Shown here one piece after another: positions 25,475 to 34,130 of a stretch of 64,000 bases of DNA (its first letter is position 1; the number at the start of each line of letters is the position of its first letter). Under the pieces are notes generated by a model. That model worked only from the letters and a program-made list of their open reading frames with translations. It made no database searches and was not told the origin of the DNA. The position numbers and the translations under genes were made by a program. The stretch is from JABDKJ01 sp964609215 (GTDB lineage: Bacteria; Bacteroidota; Bacteroidia; Flavobacteriales_D; JABDKJ01): contig CAZSQZ010000002.1 in NCBI GenBank assembly GCA_964609215.1, forward strand, positions 345,317 to 409,316, read 5' to 3'.

Positions 25475-26163
25475 GCCAACTGAAGATCTAAAATAGACTC
25501 GAAGAGCGCTCTTCCATCTTCATTTAGAAGTTCCTTGTCTGCAGCTCTTTCAGGGTGAGGCATCATTCCGAAGACGTTTCTTTGCTTATTGCAAACTCCA
25601 GCGATATTGGCTATGGAACCATTTGGATTAGCTTCATCATTTATATTTCCATTCGCATCACAATACTGAAAGAGTATCTGGTCATTATCCTTTAACTCAG
25701 CCAAACCGTCTGGACTAATATGGAATCTTCCTTCACCATGAGCAATTGGAATTTTCAGAACAGCATCATTGGAAATACCTCTTGTAATTAGAGTATCCTT
25801 TGTAGAAGGAGTCAGATGTATATTCTTACAAATGAATTTCTGATTATCATTGTGTAACAAAGCTCCCGGAGTTAGTCCTGCTTCACAGAGAATTTGAAAC
25901 CCATTGCAAACGCCCATTGCATAACCTCCATTATTACAATGCTTAATAACCTCTGGCATAATTGGAGAAAAGCGAGCTATTGCTCCACTCCTCAGGTAAT
26001 CTCCAAATGAAAAACCACCGGGTAACACAATAAAATCACAACCCTTGAGATCCGTATCTTTATGCCAAAGTTTTTCAACTTGTTGTCCCATAATCGTCTC
26101 AAGGACATAAATCATGTCGTGATCACAATTACTACCGGGAAAGACTACAACTCCAAATTTCAT
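25471..26163 (-). CDS. purQ: Phosphoribosylformylglycinamidine synthase subunit PurQ
   Basis: PurQ is the glutaminase subunit that feeds ammonia to PurL in the fourth step of purine synthesis. From the ATG at 26163 (MKFGVVVFPGSNCDHD) there are 230 residues; a start two codons earlier is less typical. The class I amidotransferase triad is visible: Cys86 in GVCNGFQIL, His and Glu in MMPHPERA. GGFSFGDYLRSGAIA forms the oxyanion strand. A separate small PurQ implies a split (PurS/PurQ/PurL) complex in this organism; purS and purL are not in the window. It is translationally coupled to the kinase gene. Confidence 0.96.
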   Translation of the reverse strand: MKFGVVVFPGSNCDHDMIYVLETIMGQQVEKLWHKDTDLKGCDFIVLPGGFSFGDYLRSGAIARFSPIMPEVIKHCNNGGYAMGVCNGFQILCEAGLTPGALLHNDNQKFICKNIHLTPSTKDTLITRGISNDAVLKIPIAHGEGRFHISPDGLAELKDNDQILFQYCDANGNINDEANPNGSIANIAGVCNKQRNVFGMMPHPERAADKELLNEDGRALFESILDLQLA

Positions 26164-26239
26164 AAGCATTAATAAAATACGAAGTTAAAGCAAGACATGG
26201 GATTAGCATCACTAAATCCACTTAATCTTTTCAACCAAA

Positions 26240-27211
26240 TCAAATTAAAGCATAAAGTAACATAAAGGTCCAGACAAAATATAAGCCTGAACTAAAGATG
26301 TATCTTTCGTTCGCACATGAAATGCAATGCCAGAAAAAAGGAACAATAAAAAGGAAAAAAATACTCATCGAGTAAAATCCATTTAAACCAACAACAAGTG
26401 CAGTAAAAACCAGAAAGAAAATAAAAAATATAATCAACGCATTTATGGTCTGCTTATAGCGAACAGAACTTTTGTTCAAGTGCTTATTCAATGCTAGATA
26501 ACCGAAAAATATAGCAACAAATGAAAGTCCAAAGAAGCTCAATAGCTTTCCGTCTTTTAGCCATTCAAAATTTAACTCAGGAAAAAAGCTCTCTGGAAAT
26601 ACAATCAATTCTAAATTGAAAAGAAACCGAACAAAAAACACAAAAAGAAAAGGACCTATATAACCAATCAAAGACCAAATAAATTCTTTAAATCCAAGGC
26701 TTTTTAGAACGATCATTGATATCCAAATGAAAAATAGGAAAATAATTAATGAGAAATTAAAGTATACTGCTATTCCCAGAAAAAGACCAGAATCAAAACA
26801 GATGGAATAGGCGGTATCCGTATTTTTATTTACTCTAAAAATACGTTCCATAGCTAGGGAAAGAAAAAACATACTCAAGAAAAAAACGAGGGAAGGCAAG
26901 CAAAAATATACCAAACCTCCAACCAGAACGAAATTGTACAATTGGCTAAAATCTTCTTTGAGAAGAATCTCTGAATTAACCATTCTATTGTTCCAAACAT
27001 ATCCTGTCATTAATATCATAAGCATGGAAAGAACAATAGAACTTCTTGGGAAGGACTGGTCAAAACCATTTAACCAATTTGCAGAATTGGGAATGAAATA
27101 GGACCTTTCAATATCAAAAATAAATTCAGCGCCCAGAACAAATAACAACCCTATCACCAAGGCACTTAAAAGTGCCAACAACATATTTCGGGAAATTGGA
27201 ATAGGGAGCAT
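26240..27211 (-). CDS. DUF6427 family polytopic membrane protein
   Basis: The 323-residue hydrophobic protein has about nine predicted transmembrane helices separated by very short loops (ALLSALVIGLLFVLGAEFIF, IVLSMLMILMTGYVW, LYNFVLVGGLVYFCLPSLVFFLSMFF, and further ones). The conserved short motif LRSxxN-like seen in some families is absent; the pattern RVNKNTDTAYSICFDSGLFLGIAVYF fits the Flavobacteriia family DUF6427. In related genomes this family sits near purD and a small DUF6341 protein, as here. Function unknown; an inner-membrane enzyme or transporter is possible. It is divergent from the small gene at 27259. Confidence 0.75.
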   Translation of the reverse strand: MLPIPISRNMLLALLSALVIGLLFVLGAEFIFDIERSYFIPNSANWLNGFDQSFPRSSIVLSMLMILMTGYVWNNRMVNSEILLKEDFSQLYNFVLVGGLVYFCLPSLVFFLSMFFLSLAMERIFRVNKNTDTAYSICFDSGLFLGIAVYFNFSLIIFLFFIWISMIVLKSLGFKEFIWSLIGYIGPFLFVFFVRFLFNLELIVFPESFFPELNFEWLKDGKLLSFFGLSFVAIFFGYLALNKHLNKSSVRYKQTINALIIFFIFFLVFTALVVGLNGFYSMSIFFLFIVPFFWHCISCANERYIFSSGLYFVWTFMLLYALI

Positions 27212-27232
27212 TTCTAATTCGCAAGATATTCT

Positions 27233-27240
27233 TATTTTTG
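27233..27240 (+). promoter_or_regulatory. -7 element before the DUF6341-like gene
   Basis: TATTTTTG matches TAnnTTTG. It includes an in-frame TTG at 27238, so the ATG at 27259 is the better start. No good -33 TTG is present at the right distance. Confidence 0.45.
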
Positions 27241-27258
27241 CAAAGTAATCAAGAGAAT

Positions 27259-27444
27259 ATGACAGATTTCGTATACGGTATAGCAGATGTTTTACAATGG
27301 ACTTTCAAACATCTTTTGGAGCCCTTAGGGAATATGCCCAATGTCATTTTCACAATAGGCATTATTGCAGGGATGGCTTATTGGATGTTCGTTGTGCAAC
27401 CTAAGTATACCCGAAAAGCAAAAAAAGAAGGTGGTTTAGTTTAG
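27259..27444 (+). CDS. DUF6341-like small membrane protein
   Basis: A 61-residue protein from the ATG at 27259 (MTDFVYGIADVLQWTFKHLLEPLG). It has an amphipathic N-terminal helix, one transmembrane segment (VIFTIGIIAGMAYWMFVVQ) and a basic tail (KYTRKAKKEGG). Size, FxxxADxLQWTF pattern and position beside DUF6427 and purD point to the Flavobacteriia-specific DUF6341 family. It overlaps the convergent purD by 9 bp at the 3' end. It is well conserved in position, which suggests a real partner role with its membrane neighbour; no function is known. Confidence 0.8.
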   Translation: MTDFVYGIADVLQWTFKHLLEPLGNMPNVIFTIGIIAGMAYWMFVVQPKYTRKAKKEGGLV

Positions 27445-28725
27445 AACCTCGTCTCTTACTTCATAACCGATATCTTTTCTAAAGTTCATCTTAGAAAATT
27501 TTACTTTTTCTATTTCTGAATAGATTTTCCCTAAAGCTTTTTCAGTTGTTCTGGAAGTTGAGGATATGGCCATAACTCTTCCTCCATTTGTTTTTAGTTC
27601 TCCTTCTTTTTCTTTCATTCCCGCATGAAATACAATAGCATCTTCTACTTGGTTTATACCAGATATTACTTTACCCTTTGCATATTTTTCAGGGTAACCT
27701 CCAGAAACCAATACTACCGTAGCACTTTCATCCCGTGAAATTGCAAGATCTTTTTCGGAAAAAGTGTTTGAAGAGATCCCTTCAAATAAATCCAACAAGT
27801 CAGAATCTATCCTAGGTAGAACAGCTTCTGTTTCCGGATCTCCCATTCGAACATTATATTCAATTACATATGGATTGCCTTTTACCTCAATTAATCCAAA
27901 GAAAATGAACCCTTGATAATCAATTCCCTCATTCTCTAAACCTCTCAAAGTTGGAACAATAATTTGCTCTTCCGTCCTTTTCATAAAGAGTTGGTCCGCA
28001 CTTGGGGCAGGTGAAATAGCTCCCATGCCTCCTGTATTTAGACCGGTATCCCCATCTCCTATTCTCTTGTAATCCTTGGCGGTAGGCAAAATCTTATAAT
28101 TCCTTCCATCTGTTAATACAAAAACACTAAGCTCAGTGCCTTTTAAAAATTGTTCAACCACAACTTTGGTGCTCGCTTCACCAAATTTCTCCTCTTTAAT
28201 CATGGCCTTTAATTCAGCCTTTGCTTCTTCTGCATCTTCCAGAATTACTACTCCTTTTCCAGCTGCCAATCCATCCGCCTTCAAAACATAAGGAGCCTTA
28301 GAATTATCTATATAAGTTAGCCCTTCTTTAAGATTTGATTTATCAAATGTTTGCGATTTAGCACATGGAATATTATACCTATTCATGAAAGCCTTTGCGA
28401 AATCTTTACTTCCCTCTAATTGTGCTCCTTGTTTCTTAGGGCCAATAACAGTAATATTGGCAATGTCCTTTTTGCCTTTAACATAATCATGAAATCCATT
28501 TACCAAAGGAACCTCAGGACCCACCAAAACAATATCAATTTCATTCTTCTTAATGAAGCTTCCAATCTTACTAAAATTGTCCAGTTTCAAATCTACATTT
28601 GTCGCACAATTCGAAGTACCAGAATTTCCTGGAGCTACATATAATTTGTCTAAAAGTGAACTTTTTGAAATCTTCCAAGCGAAAGCATGTTCCCTTCCAC
28701 CTGAACCTAGGATAAGTACATTCAT
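27436..28725 (-). CDS. purD: Phosphoribosylamine-glycine ligase
   Basis: PurD makes glycinamide ribonucleotide from phosphoribosylamine, glycine and ATP, the second step of purine synthesis. The 429 residues show the N-terminal MNVLILGSGGREHAFAWKIS, the ATP-grasp region (APYVLKADGLAAGKGVVI, the family's LKADGLAAGKGV signature), the metal-binding IEYNVRMGDPETEAVLPR and the C-terminal lid. Length is standard. It runs opposite to the DUF6341-like gene, with 9 bp of coding overlap. The purQ gene lies nearby on the same strand but is separated by the membrane proteins. Confidence 0.97.
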   Translation of the reverse strand: MNVLILGSGGREHAFAWKISKSSLLDKLYVAPGNSGTSNCATNVDLKLDNFSKIGSFIKKNEIDIVLVGPEVPLVNGFHDYVKGKKDIANITVIGPKKQGAQLEGSKDFAKAFMNRYNIPCAKSQTFDKSNLKEGLTYIDNSKAPYVLKADGLAAGKGVVILEDAEEAKAELKAMIKEEKFGEASTKVVVEQFLKGTELSVFVLTDGRNYKILPTAKDYKRIGDGDTGLNTGGMGAISPAPSADQLFMKRTEEQIIVPTLRGLENEGIDYQGFIFFGLIEVKGNPYVIEYNVRMGDPETEAVLPRIDSDLLDLFEGISSNTFSEKDLAISRDESATVVLVSGGYPEKYAKGKVISGINQVEDAIVFHAGMKEKEGELKTNGGRVMAISSTSRTTEKALGKIYSEIEKVKFSKMNFRKDIGYEVRDEVLN

Positions 28726-28766
28726 GAATTAAAATTGAATACAAAGATGCTCAAAATATTAAGCAT

Positions 28767-28795
28767 AAAAAAAGCCGATGTTATTAAACATCGGC
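28767..28795 (-). terminator. Intrinsic terminator after the exported thioredoxin-like gene
   Basis: A perfect 9-bp stem (GCCGATGTT 28774-28782 with AACATCGGC 28787-28795) and 4-nt loop. On the minus strand it is followed by a run of seven T (28773-28767). It ends the 28817-29464 transcript before purD. Confidence 0.9.
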
Positions 28796-28816
28796 CCTGT
28801 TTCATATTGTTTTTAC

Positions 28817-29464
28817 TTAAGCCTTTACCCGCTTAATACTGCACCCAATATTCTTTGTGCTATTGGGATCAATTTTTTTGCCTTTCAAAAGTGCTCCTAA
28901 GGCATCTTTCAAGTACGTTTCTTTAACTTCTTTTTGGCTATCTACATTATCATCAATGGCTCCTTTATATACCAAAGACATATCCGCATCAAATAAAAAC
29001 ACATGAGGTGTTGTTTTTGCTCCAAAAGCATCTGCTAACTTAGAATCTTGGTCCAATACATATGGGCATGTATAAGATTGTTCCTTAGCTCTTTTCTTCA
29101 TTTCATCGATTGAATCAATGCCTGATCGCTTCGCCTCATTTGAATTTACCAATACCATTCCAACATTATTTTCTTGGGTGTAACTCATTATTTCAGCATA
29201 ACGCGTTTCCCATCCATCTGTATCTCCCCTTCCGATTACAAATGGACAATCGTTACAAGAGAAAATGACCAAAAGACCATTTTCCTTTTTTAGACCTTCC
29301 AGCGTTTTTTGCTCACCAGAAATATCTGTTAATTCTAATTTCGTTGAGGGCGCTTTTGTCCCAATTTCTAAAATATCTGAACCTTCATTTTCATAAACAA
29401 ACCCGAAAACGAAGAATATGGCTGCAATAAAAAAAGCGCCAAAAAGTAGGTTATTCTTTTTCAT
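28817..29464 (-). CDS. Exported thioredoxin-like (AhpC/TSA-type redoxin) protein
   Basis: The 215-residue protein has an N-terminal hydrophobic segment (NNLLFGAFFIAAIFFVFGFVY) serving as signal peptide or anchor, and a thioredoxin-fold domain (about 30-190). Cys70 and Cys73 form a CNDC motif in VIFSCNDCPFVIGRG; TTPHVFLFD supplies the cis-proline. A lone C-terminal CSIKRVKA tail (NIGCSIK) carries one more cysteine. These features fit redoxin-domain thiol proteins working in the periplasm, with reductase or peroxidase activity possible. It ends at a clear terminator and is divergent from the dCMP deaminase. Confidence 0.85.
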   Translation of the reverse strand: MKKNNLLFGAFFIAAIFFVFGFVYENEGSDILEIGTKAPSTKLELTDISGEQKTLEGLKKENGLLVIFSCNDCPFVIGRGDTDGWETRYAEIMSYTQENNVGMVLVNSNEAKRSGIDSIDEMKKRAKEQSYTCPYVLDQDSKLADAFGAKTTPHVFLFDADMSLVYKGAIDDNVDSQKEVKETYLKDALGALLKGKKIDPNSTKNIGCSIKRVKA

Positions 29465-29593
29465 AATTTCGTTAAAGTGTGATGAATATAAGAAAGGTGA
29501 CTATAAACTTCAAATAAAATAAGACTAAAAGCCCCAATTATTCTATAGACTATCGAAATTTATCGAACAAAAGTGGAATTAATTAACAATTCA

Positions 29594-29622
29594 TTGTTTA
29601 TTTCTTTAAGCGTCTATCTTTG
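29594..29622 (+). promoter_or_regulatory. Promoter for the dCMP deaminase-ctpA operon
   Basis: TTG at 29594-29596, an 18-bp spacer and TATCTTTG at 29615-29622: a textbook Bacteroidota -33/-7 pair. The -7 overlaps a TTG that could be read as an upstream start, so the ATG at 29638 is preferred. Confidence 0.7.
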
Positions 29623-29637
29623 TTGAGTAGAAAAAAT

Positions 29638-30081
29638 ATGGAAACTCTTACGTCTATAAATAACTCAGAAAAACAAAAACGTTACGATATTGCCTATCTA
29701 AAAATGGCTTCTGAATGGGCAAAGCTATCCCATTGCAATAGAAAACAAGTTGGCGCTATTATTGTTAAAAATGGTATGATTATTTCCGATGGTTACAATG
29801 GAACACCATCTGGCTTTAACAATCAATGTGAGGATGAAAATGGTAATACCCAATGGTATGTTTTGCATGCTGAGGCTAATGCAATTACAAAAGTTGCAAG
29901 AAGCACTAATAGTGCTGATAATTCTACCTTATATTTGACCCTTTCTCCTTGTCGAGAATGTAGTAAGTTAATATTACAAAGTGGTATTCAGCGTTTAGTT
30001 TTTAAAGATCGCTATAAGGATGATTCAGGTTTGGGATTTTTAGAAGATGCGGGAATAGAAATAGTGCAAATTGAATTTTGA
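29638..30081 (+). CDS. Deoxycytidylate (dCMP) deaminase
   Basis: The enzyme turns dCMP into dUMP, feeding thymidylate synthesis. From the ATG at 29638 it has 147 residues with the zinc site of the cytidine/deoxycytidylate deaminase family: His77-Ala-Glu79 (YVLHAEANAI) and Pro-Cys105-x2-Cys108 (LSPCRECSK). NGTPSGFNNQCE and SDGYNG are typical of dCMP deaminases (ComEB-like) rather than of TadA or riboflavin deaminases. The ctpA-like gene starts at the very next base after the stop, so both belong to one operon with the promoter at 29594-29622. Confidence 0.93.
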   Translation: METLTSINNSEKQKRYDIAYLKMASEWAKLSHCNRKQVGAIIVKNGMIISDGYNGTPSGFNNQCEDENGNTQWYVLHAEANAITKVARSTNSADNSTLYLTLSPCRECSKLILQSGIQRLVFKDRYKDDSGLGFLEDAGIEIVQIEF

Positions 30082-31680
30082 ATGAGTAGTCAAAGAAAAG
30101 GTGTTTTTACCCCATTGATTCTAGCTATTATGCTTGCCTTGGGGGTATTTATAGGTTATTATATGTCTGGGAAAGCCCCACTAAACTCAGAAATCATATC
30201 AACTAATAAAAGCAAAAAAATTGGGCAGGTTCTCCAACTTATAGAAGACAGGTATGTAGATGAGATTGATACGGATGAGGTAATTGAGGAAACCATTGAG
30301 GAAATGTTGTATGATCTGGATCCTCATTCAGATTACATCCCGGCCAGAGAATTGGAACAAAGCAGTGAGGCATTGGATGGTTCTTTTGAAGGGATTGGGG
30401 TTGAGTTTACCATCCAACGTGACACTCTTATTGTTATTAATCCGGTAGAGGGAGGCCCTTCTGAAAAAGCAGGCATAAAACCAGGAGATCGAATCGTTTA
30501 TGTAGGTGATAGCCTTATTGCAGGAGTAGATGTAAGCAATGAAACCGTTATGAATCTGCTTAAAGGACCAAGCCGAACAATGGTGGAAGTAAAAGTAAAA
30601 AGACGCAATGAAAAGGAGCTTGTTCCAATAGAAATTCAAAGAGGCATTATTCCAATCAAAAGTGTTGCTGTGGCGCTAAGGATTGATGAAACCACAGGCT
30701 ATGTAAAGCTGATTCGTTTTGCTGGAACAACTATGGAAGAATGGTATGATGCCATGACCAAAATAAAGGTCAAGCAACTTAAAAATCTGATTTTAGACCT
30801 AAGAGGTAACGGAGGAGGTTATCTTAGAACAGCTGTAAATCTTGCAGATGAATTTTTAAGTGATGATAAACTCATTGTTTCTACAAAGGGAAAATCGTAT
30901 AATACTGAAACGCATAATGCAAGTAGTAAAGGGAAATTGGATGATATCAATCTCTATATTCTTCTGGATGAAAACTCTGCATCTGCATCTGAGGTTTTAG
31001 CGGGAGCAATTCAAGATCATGACCGAGGAACAGTTATTGGCAGAAGATCATTTGGGAAAGGCTTAGTTCAAGAACAAAAGTTTTTTAGCGATAATTCTGC
31101 TATTCGGTTAACTATTGCACGTTACTATACCCCAACTGGAAGATCCATTCAAAAACCCTATGGTGAGGGCATAGATTATGAAAATGATTATGCGAGTAGA
31201 TATGAGTCTGGTGAGTTGCTTTCTGCAGATAGTATTTCATTTCCTGACTCTTTGAAATTTACTACACCTGGTGGTAAAATTGTTTATGGTGGTGGCGGGA
31301 TCATGCCAGATTTATTTGTGGCTATAGATACTGCTGGAGCAACGGATTATTTTGGAGAGATAAACTTCAAAGGCTTGATCAATAGGTTTGGTTTTCAATA
31401 TGCAGATCAACATAGACAGGAGCTTTACGCTTATACCGACTATAAAGCCTTTCTGGATTATTTCGAGGTTGGGCCTGAGATTTTAGAAGAGTTTATTCAA
31501 TTTGCGGAAAGTAATGATGTTCCAAGAAATAATGAGGAAATCGAAATTTCCAAAACCATAATTCAAGAAAGATTAAAAGCGTTTATTGCCAGAAATATAT
31601 GGAAGAATGATGCTTTTTATTCTGTTTTGCTTAAAGACGATAAAGTCTTTAAAGCCACTACAGAATTCATTAAAAATTAA
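30082..31680 (+). CDS. ctpA: C-terminal processing peptidase (S41 family)
   Basis: A 532-residue serine protease with one N-terminal membrane anchor (VFTPLILAIMLALGVFIGYYM, about 8-28) placing it in the periplasm. Parts: a short helical domain, a PDZ domain (about 95-175, SFEGIGVEFTI ... GGPSEKAGIKPGDRIVYVGD), the S41 core with ILDLRGNGGG (238-246) and the Ser-Lys dyad Ser301 (ENSASASE) and Lys326 (RSFGKGLVQ), 25 residues apart as in E. coli Tsp. A C-terminal helical extension of about 130 residues follows. Such proteases trim or degrade envelope proteins from their C-termini. It follows the dCMP deaminase with no gap. Confidence 0.93.
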   Translation: MSSQRKGVFTPLILAIMLALGVFIGYYMSGKAPLNSEIISTNKSKKIGQVLQLIEDRYVDEIDTDEVIEETIEEMLYDLDPHSDYIPARELEQSSEALDGSFEGIGVEFTIQRDTLIVINPVEGGPSEKAGIKPGDRIVYVGDSLIAGVDVSNETVMNLLKGPSRTMVEVKVKRRNEKELVPIEIQRGIIPIKSVAVALRIDETTGYVKLIRFAGTTMEEWYDAMTKIKVKQLKNLILDLRGNGGGYLRTAVNLADEFLSDDKLIVSTKGKSYNTETHNASSKGKLDDINLYILLDENSASASEVLAGAIQDHDRGTVIGRRSFGKGLVQEQKFFSDNSAIRLTIARYYTPTGRSIQKPYGEGIDYENDYASRYESGELLSADSISFPDSLKFTTPGGKIVYGGGGIMPDLFVAIDTAGATDYFGEINFKGLINRFGFQYADQHRQELYAYTDYKAFLDYFEVGPEILEEFIQFAESNDVPRNNEEIEISKTIIQERLKAFIARNIWKNDAFYSVLLKDDKVFKATTEFIKN

Positions 31681-31723
31681 CATCTTTGACATTTAAAACA
31701 GATTATTAACAAACATTAAATAA

Positions 31724-32332
31724 ATGGCATTCGAATTACCTAATTTACCATACGCGCACAATGCATTGGAACCTAATATAGATACTCAAACCATGGAGAT
31801 TCACCATGGGAAACATCATAATGGTTATACGAACAAACTAAATGCTGCCATAGAAGGAACCGATTTAGAAGGAAAAAGTATTGAAGATATTCTAAGCAAT
31901 TTAGATATGGGGAATACTGCTGTTAGAAATAACGGGGGCGGCTTTTACAATCACTCCTTATTTTGGAAAGTAATGTCGCCAGAAGGCGGTGGAAATCCAT
32001 CTGGAGAATTAGCTGATGCTATCAATGAAGCTTTTGGTTCTTTTGATGAATTCAAAACAAAATTTTCTTCAGCTGCAGGAACAAGATTTGGTTCCGGTTG
32101 GGCTTGGCTTTGTGTTCACTCTGGTGGGAAATTAGAGATTTGTTCAACACCTAATCAGGATAACCCTTTAATGCCTGGAGTTGGTTGTGGGGGCACACCT
32201 ATTTTAGGAATTGATGTTTGGGAGCATGCTTATTACCTTAAATATCAGAACAAAAGACCAGATTATGTAGGAGCATTTTTCAATGTTATCAATTGGTCGG
32301 AAGTTTCTAGCAGATATCAAGCTGGAAAATAA
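31724..32332 (+). CDS. Superoxide dismutase (Mn/Fe)
   Basis: The 202-residue enzyme dismutates superoxide to O2 and H2O2 in the cytosol. Metal ligands are His27 (MEIHHGKHHNGY), His77 (GGGFYNHSLFW), Asp164 and His168 (GIDVWEHAYYLKY). GGGFYNHSLFW with the PNQDNPLM segment leans towards the manganese or cambialistic form, but metal choice cannot be fixed from sequence. No signal peptide. It lies 43 bp after ctpA and is closed by the terminator at 32355-32378. Confidence 0.96.
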   Translation: MAFELPNLPYAHNALEPNIDTQTMEIHHGKHHNGYTNKLNAAIEGTDLEGKSIEDILSNLDMGNTAVRNNGGGFYNHSLFWKVMSPEGGGNPSGELADAINEAFGSFDEFKTKFSSAAGTRFGSGWAWLCVHSGGKLEICSTPNQDNPLMPGVGCGGTPILGIDVWEHAYYLKYQNKRPDYVGAFFNVINWSEVSSRYQAGK

Positions 32333-32354
32333 TTTTCAAAGAAAAAGATTTAAG

Positions 32355-32378
32355 GGCGAGAAAAATCTCGCCTTTTTT
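32355..32378 (+). terminator. Intrinsic terminator after superoxide dismutase
   Basis: GGCGAGA (32355-32361) pairs with TCTCGCC (32366-32372), 7 bp around a 4-nt loop, followed by six T. It starts 22 bp after the stop codon. Confidence 0.9.
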
Positions 32379-32487
32379 GATTGGTCTAATTTCCTTTTAA
32401 CAAATCCTTTTTTGTGTTGAACTTTAAATTAGTTCAAATAAAAGGATGTACACTTGTATTAAACAATCTCAACATAAATTCTATCGG

Positions 32488-34065
32488 ATGAAAAAAGCTA
32501 TTCTACTATTGGCATTCTTCTCATTTAATTTAATGCTGGCCCAAACCTCATCGGACAAGGTTATTATCACTTTGGGTGATGAGGAAAAAGAGTCCAGATA
32601 CATCACACTAGAAGATGTTATTGGATATGACGAAACAGGAATTTATGTGCTGAAACGGGACCGAAAAAGATTTAAAAATACCAAGTACTATCTGGCGAAA
32701 TACGATTATGAAATGAATCCGATAATGTCAGAAGAAATAGAAAAACCAAGAAAAAATCAATTTCTGGAATACTTTACCAATCTCAACGACCAGCTTCAGA
32801 TTTTTAGTTCTCATTCTGATAAAGAAAAATTTATCAATAGCTTTTATATAGATGAAATTGATAAATCATCTTTGAAGTTTAAAGGAGACGAAAAAACACT
32901 GGCAAAGATTAATTTTGAAGGAGGAAAAAAGGCAAATAGTGGGAACTTTACTATGCGAATTTCCCCAGATTCTTCTAAAGTTCTTTTGTTTCTCAATAAA
33001 CCCTACGAAAAAAAAGAGAATGAATCCTTTGATCTAGTTGCATATGATAAGGATTGGAATCTAATCTGGGAGAATCAAGTTACGCTGCCCTATCCTGATA
33101 AAAAATTCTCATTCGATGATATCAAAATAGACAATAGTGGAAATGTGCACATAGTAGGAACCAAATTCTTCGAAAAATCTCAAGTAGAAAAAGGAAAGCC
33201 GGGTTATGCCTACCATGTATTAAGCTATTATAGTAAAGGAAAAGAGCTTAAAGATCTTGAAATTAAGTTGGGAGATAAATTTATTAGCCATATACAAACT
33301 GCCATTAGCGATAATAATGAACTTATTTGCGGAGGTTTTTACAGCGAGTACAAGACCGGAATCAAAGGCTCTTACTTCATGAAATTTAATCTTGAAAACC
33401 AATCTGTAATAAGCAATTCCTTTGATGAATTCAGTACAAATTTTATAACTCAAAACCTAAGTGAGAAACAGATCAAGAAAGTTGAAAAAAAGGAGAAGAA
33501 AGGAAAAGAGCCTAGCTTGTTTAAATACTACCTGGATGATATCATTTTTGACCAAGAGGGAGGTGCCTATCTTATTGGCGAACAATTTTACATCAGGGAA
33601 CGGGTTACGACAAGAACTCAAAATGGAATAACCACAACTTCAACCACATACATTTACTATTACAATGATATCATCGTAATAAGAATGGATGCAAATGGAA
33701 AAATTTCCTGGTCAAAAAAAATTCCAAAAAAGCAAAGGACAAGCAATGATAGTGGCTTCTTTTCATCGTATGTGCTAAGTTTAGTTGATGACAAAATGTA
33801 CTTTGTATTTAATGACAATCCGAAAAACCTTTACGCAACTGAGAAAAGCTCTGGGATATTCTACTTTACCGGAAGAAAAGAATCTTTGGTTACCATGGTA
33901 GAAATGGATCAAAATGGGAATCAGACAAGAGAGGCTTTATTTAGTACACGAGATGCAGAAATACTTATTCGCCCAAAAGTTTCAGAACAAATTTCGGAAA
34001 GAAAATTAGTGCTCTATGGTCAAAAGAAAAAGACCCACAAGTTTATCTTATTGGATTTTAAGTAA
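32488..34065 (+). CDS. Secreted protein of unknown function
   Basis: Start taken at 32488, where a standard signal peptide begins (MKKAILLLAFFSFNLMLAQ); an in-frame ATG at 32446 would add 14 residues ahead of it. The mature chain (525 residues with signal) looks like a beta-propeller-like protein of the kind that logs repeated strands: SPDSSKVLLFLNKPYEKKE, LVAYDKDWNLIWENQVTLPY, IKIDNSGNVHIVGTKF, IVIRMDANGKISWSKKIPK, VEMDQNGNQTREALF. No enzyme motif and no T9SS sorting domain. It probably resides in the periplasm or at the outer membrane. A hairpin terminator lies 70 bp after its stop. Confidence 0.72.
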   Translation: MKKAILLLAFFSFNLMLAQTSSDKVIITLGDEEKESRYITLEDVIGYDETGIYVLKRDRKRFKNTKYYLAKYDYEMNPIMSEEIEKPRKNQFLEYFTNLNDQLQIFSSHSDKEKFINSFYIDEIDKSSLKFKGDEKTLAKINFEGGKKANSGNFTMRISPDSSKVLLFLNKPYEKKENESFDLVAYDKDWNLIWENQVTLPYPDKKFSFDDIKIDNSGNVHIVGTKFFEKSQVEKGKPGYAYHVLSYYSKGKELKDLEIKLGDKFISHIQTAISDNNELICGGFYSEYKTGIKGSYFMKFNLENQSVISNSFDEFSTNFITQNLSEKQIKKVEKKEKKGKEPSLFKYYLDDIIFDQEGGAYLIGEQFYIRERVTTRTQNGITTTSTTYIYYYNDIIVIRMDANGKISWSKKIPKKQRTSNDSGFFSSYVLSLVDDKMYFVFNDNPKNLYATEKSSGIFYFTGRKESLVTMVEMDQNGNQTREALFSTRDAEILIRPKVSEQISERKLVLYGQKKKTHKFILLDFK

Positions 34066-34130
34066 TCTCTTAATTATATAATTGGTAAACTGATATGTTC
34101 AAGGAAAATATGAGCATAGACTAAAAGAAG

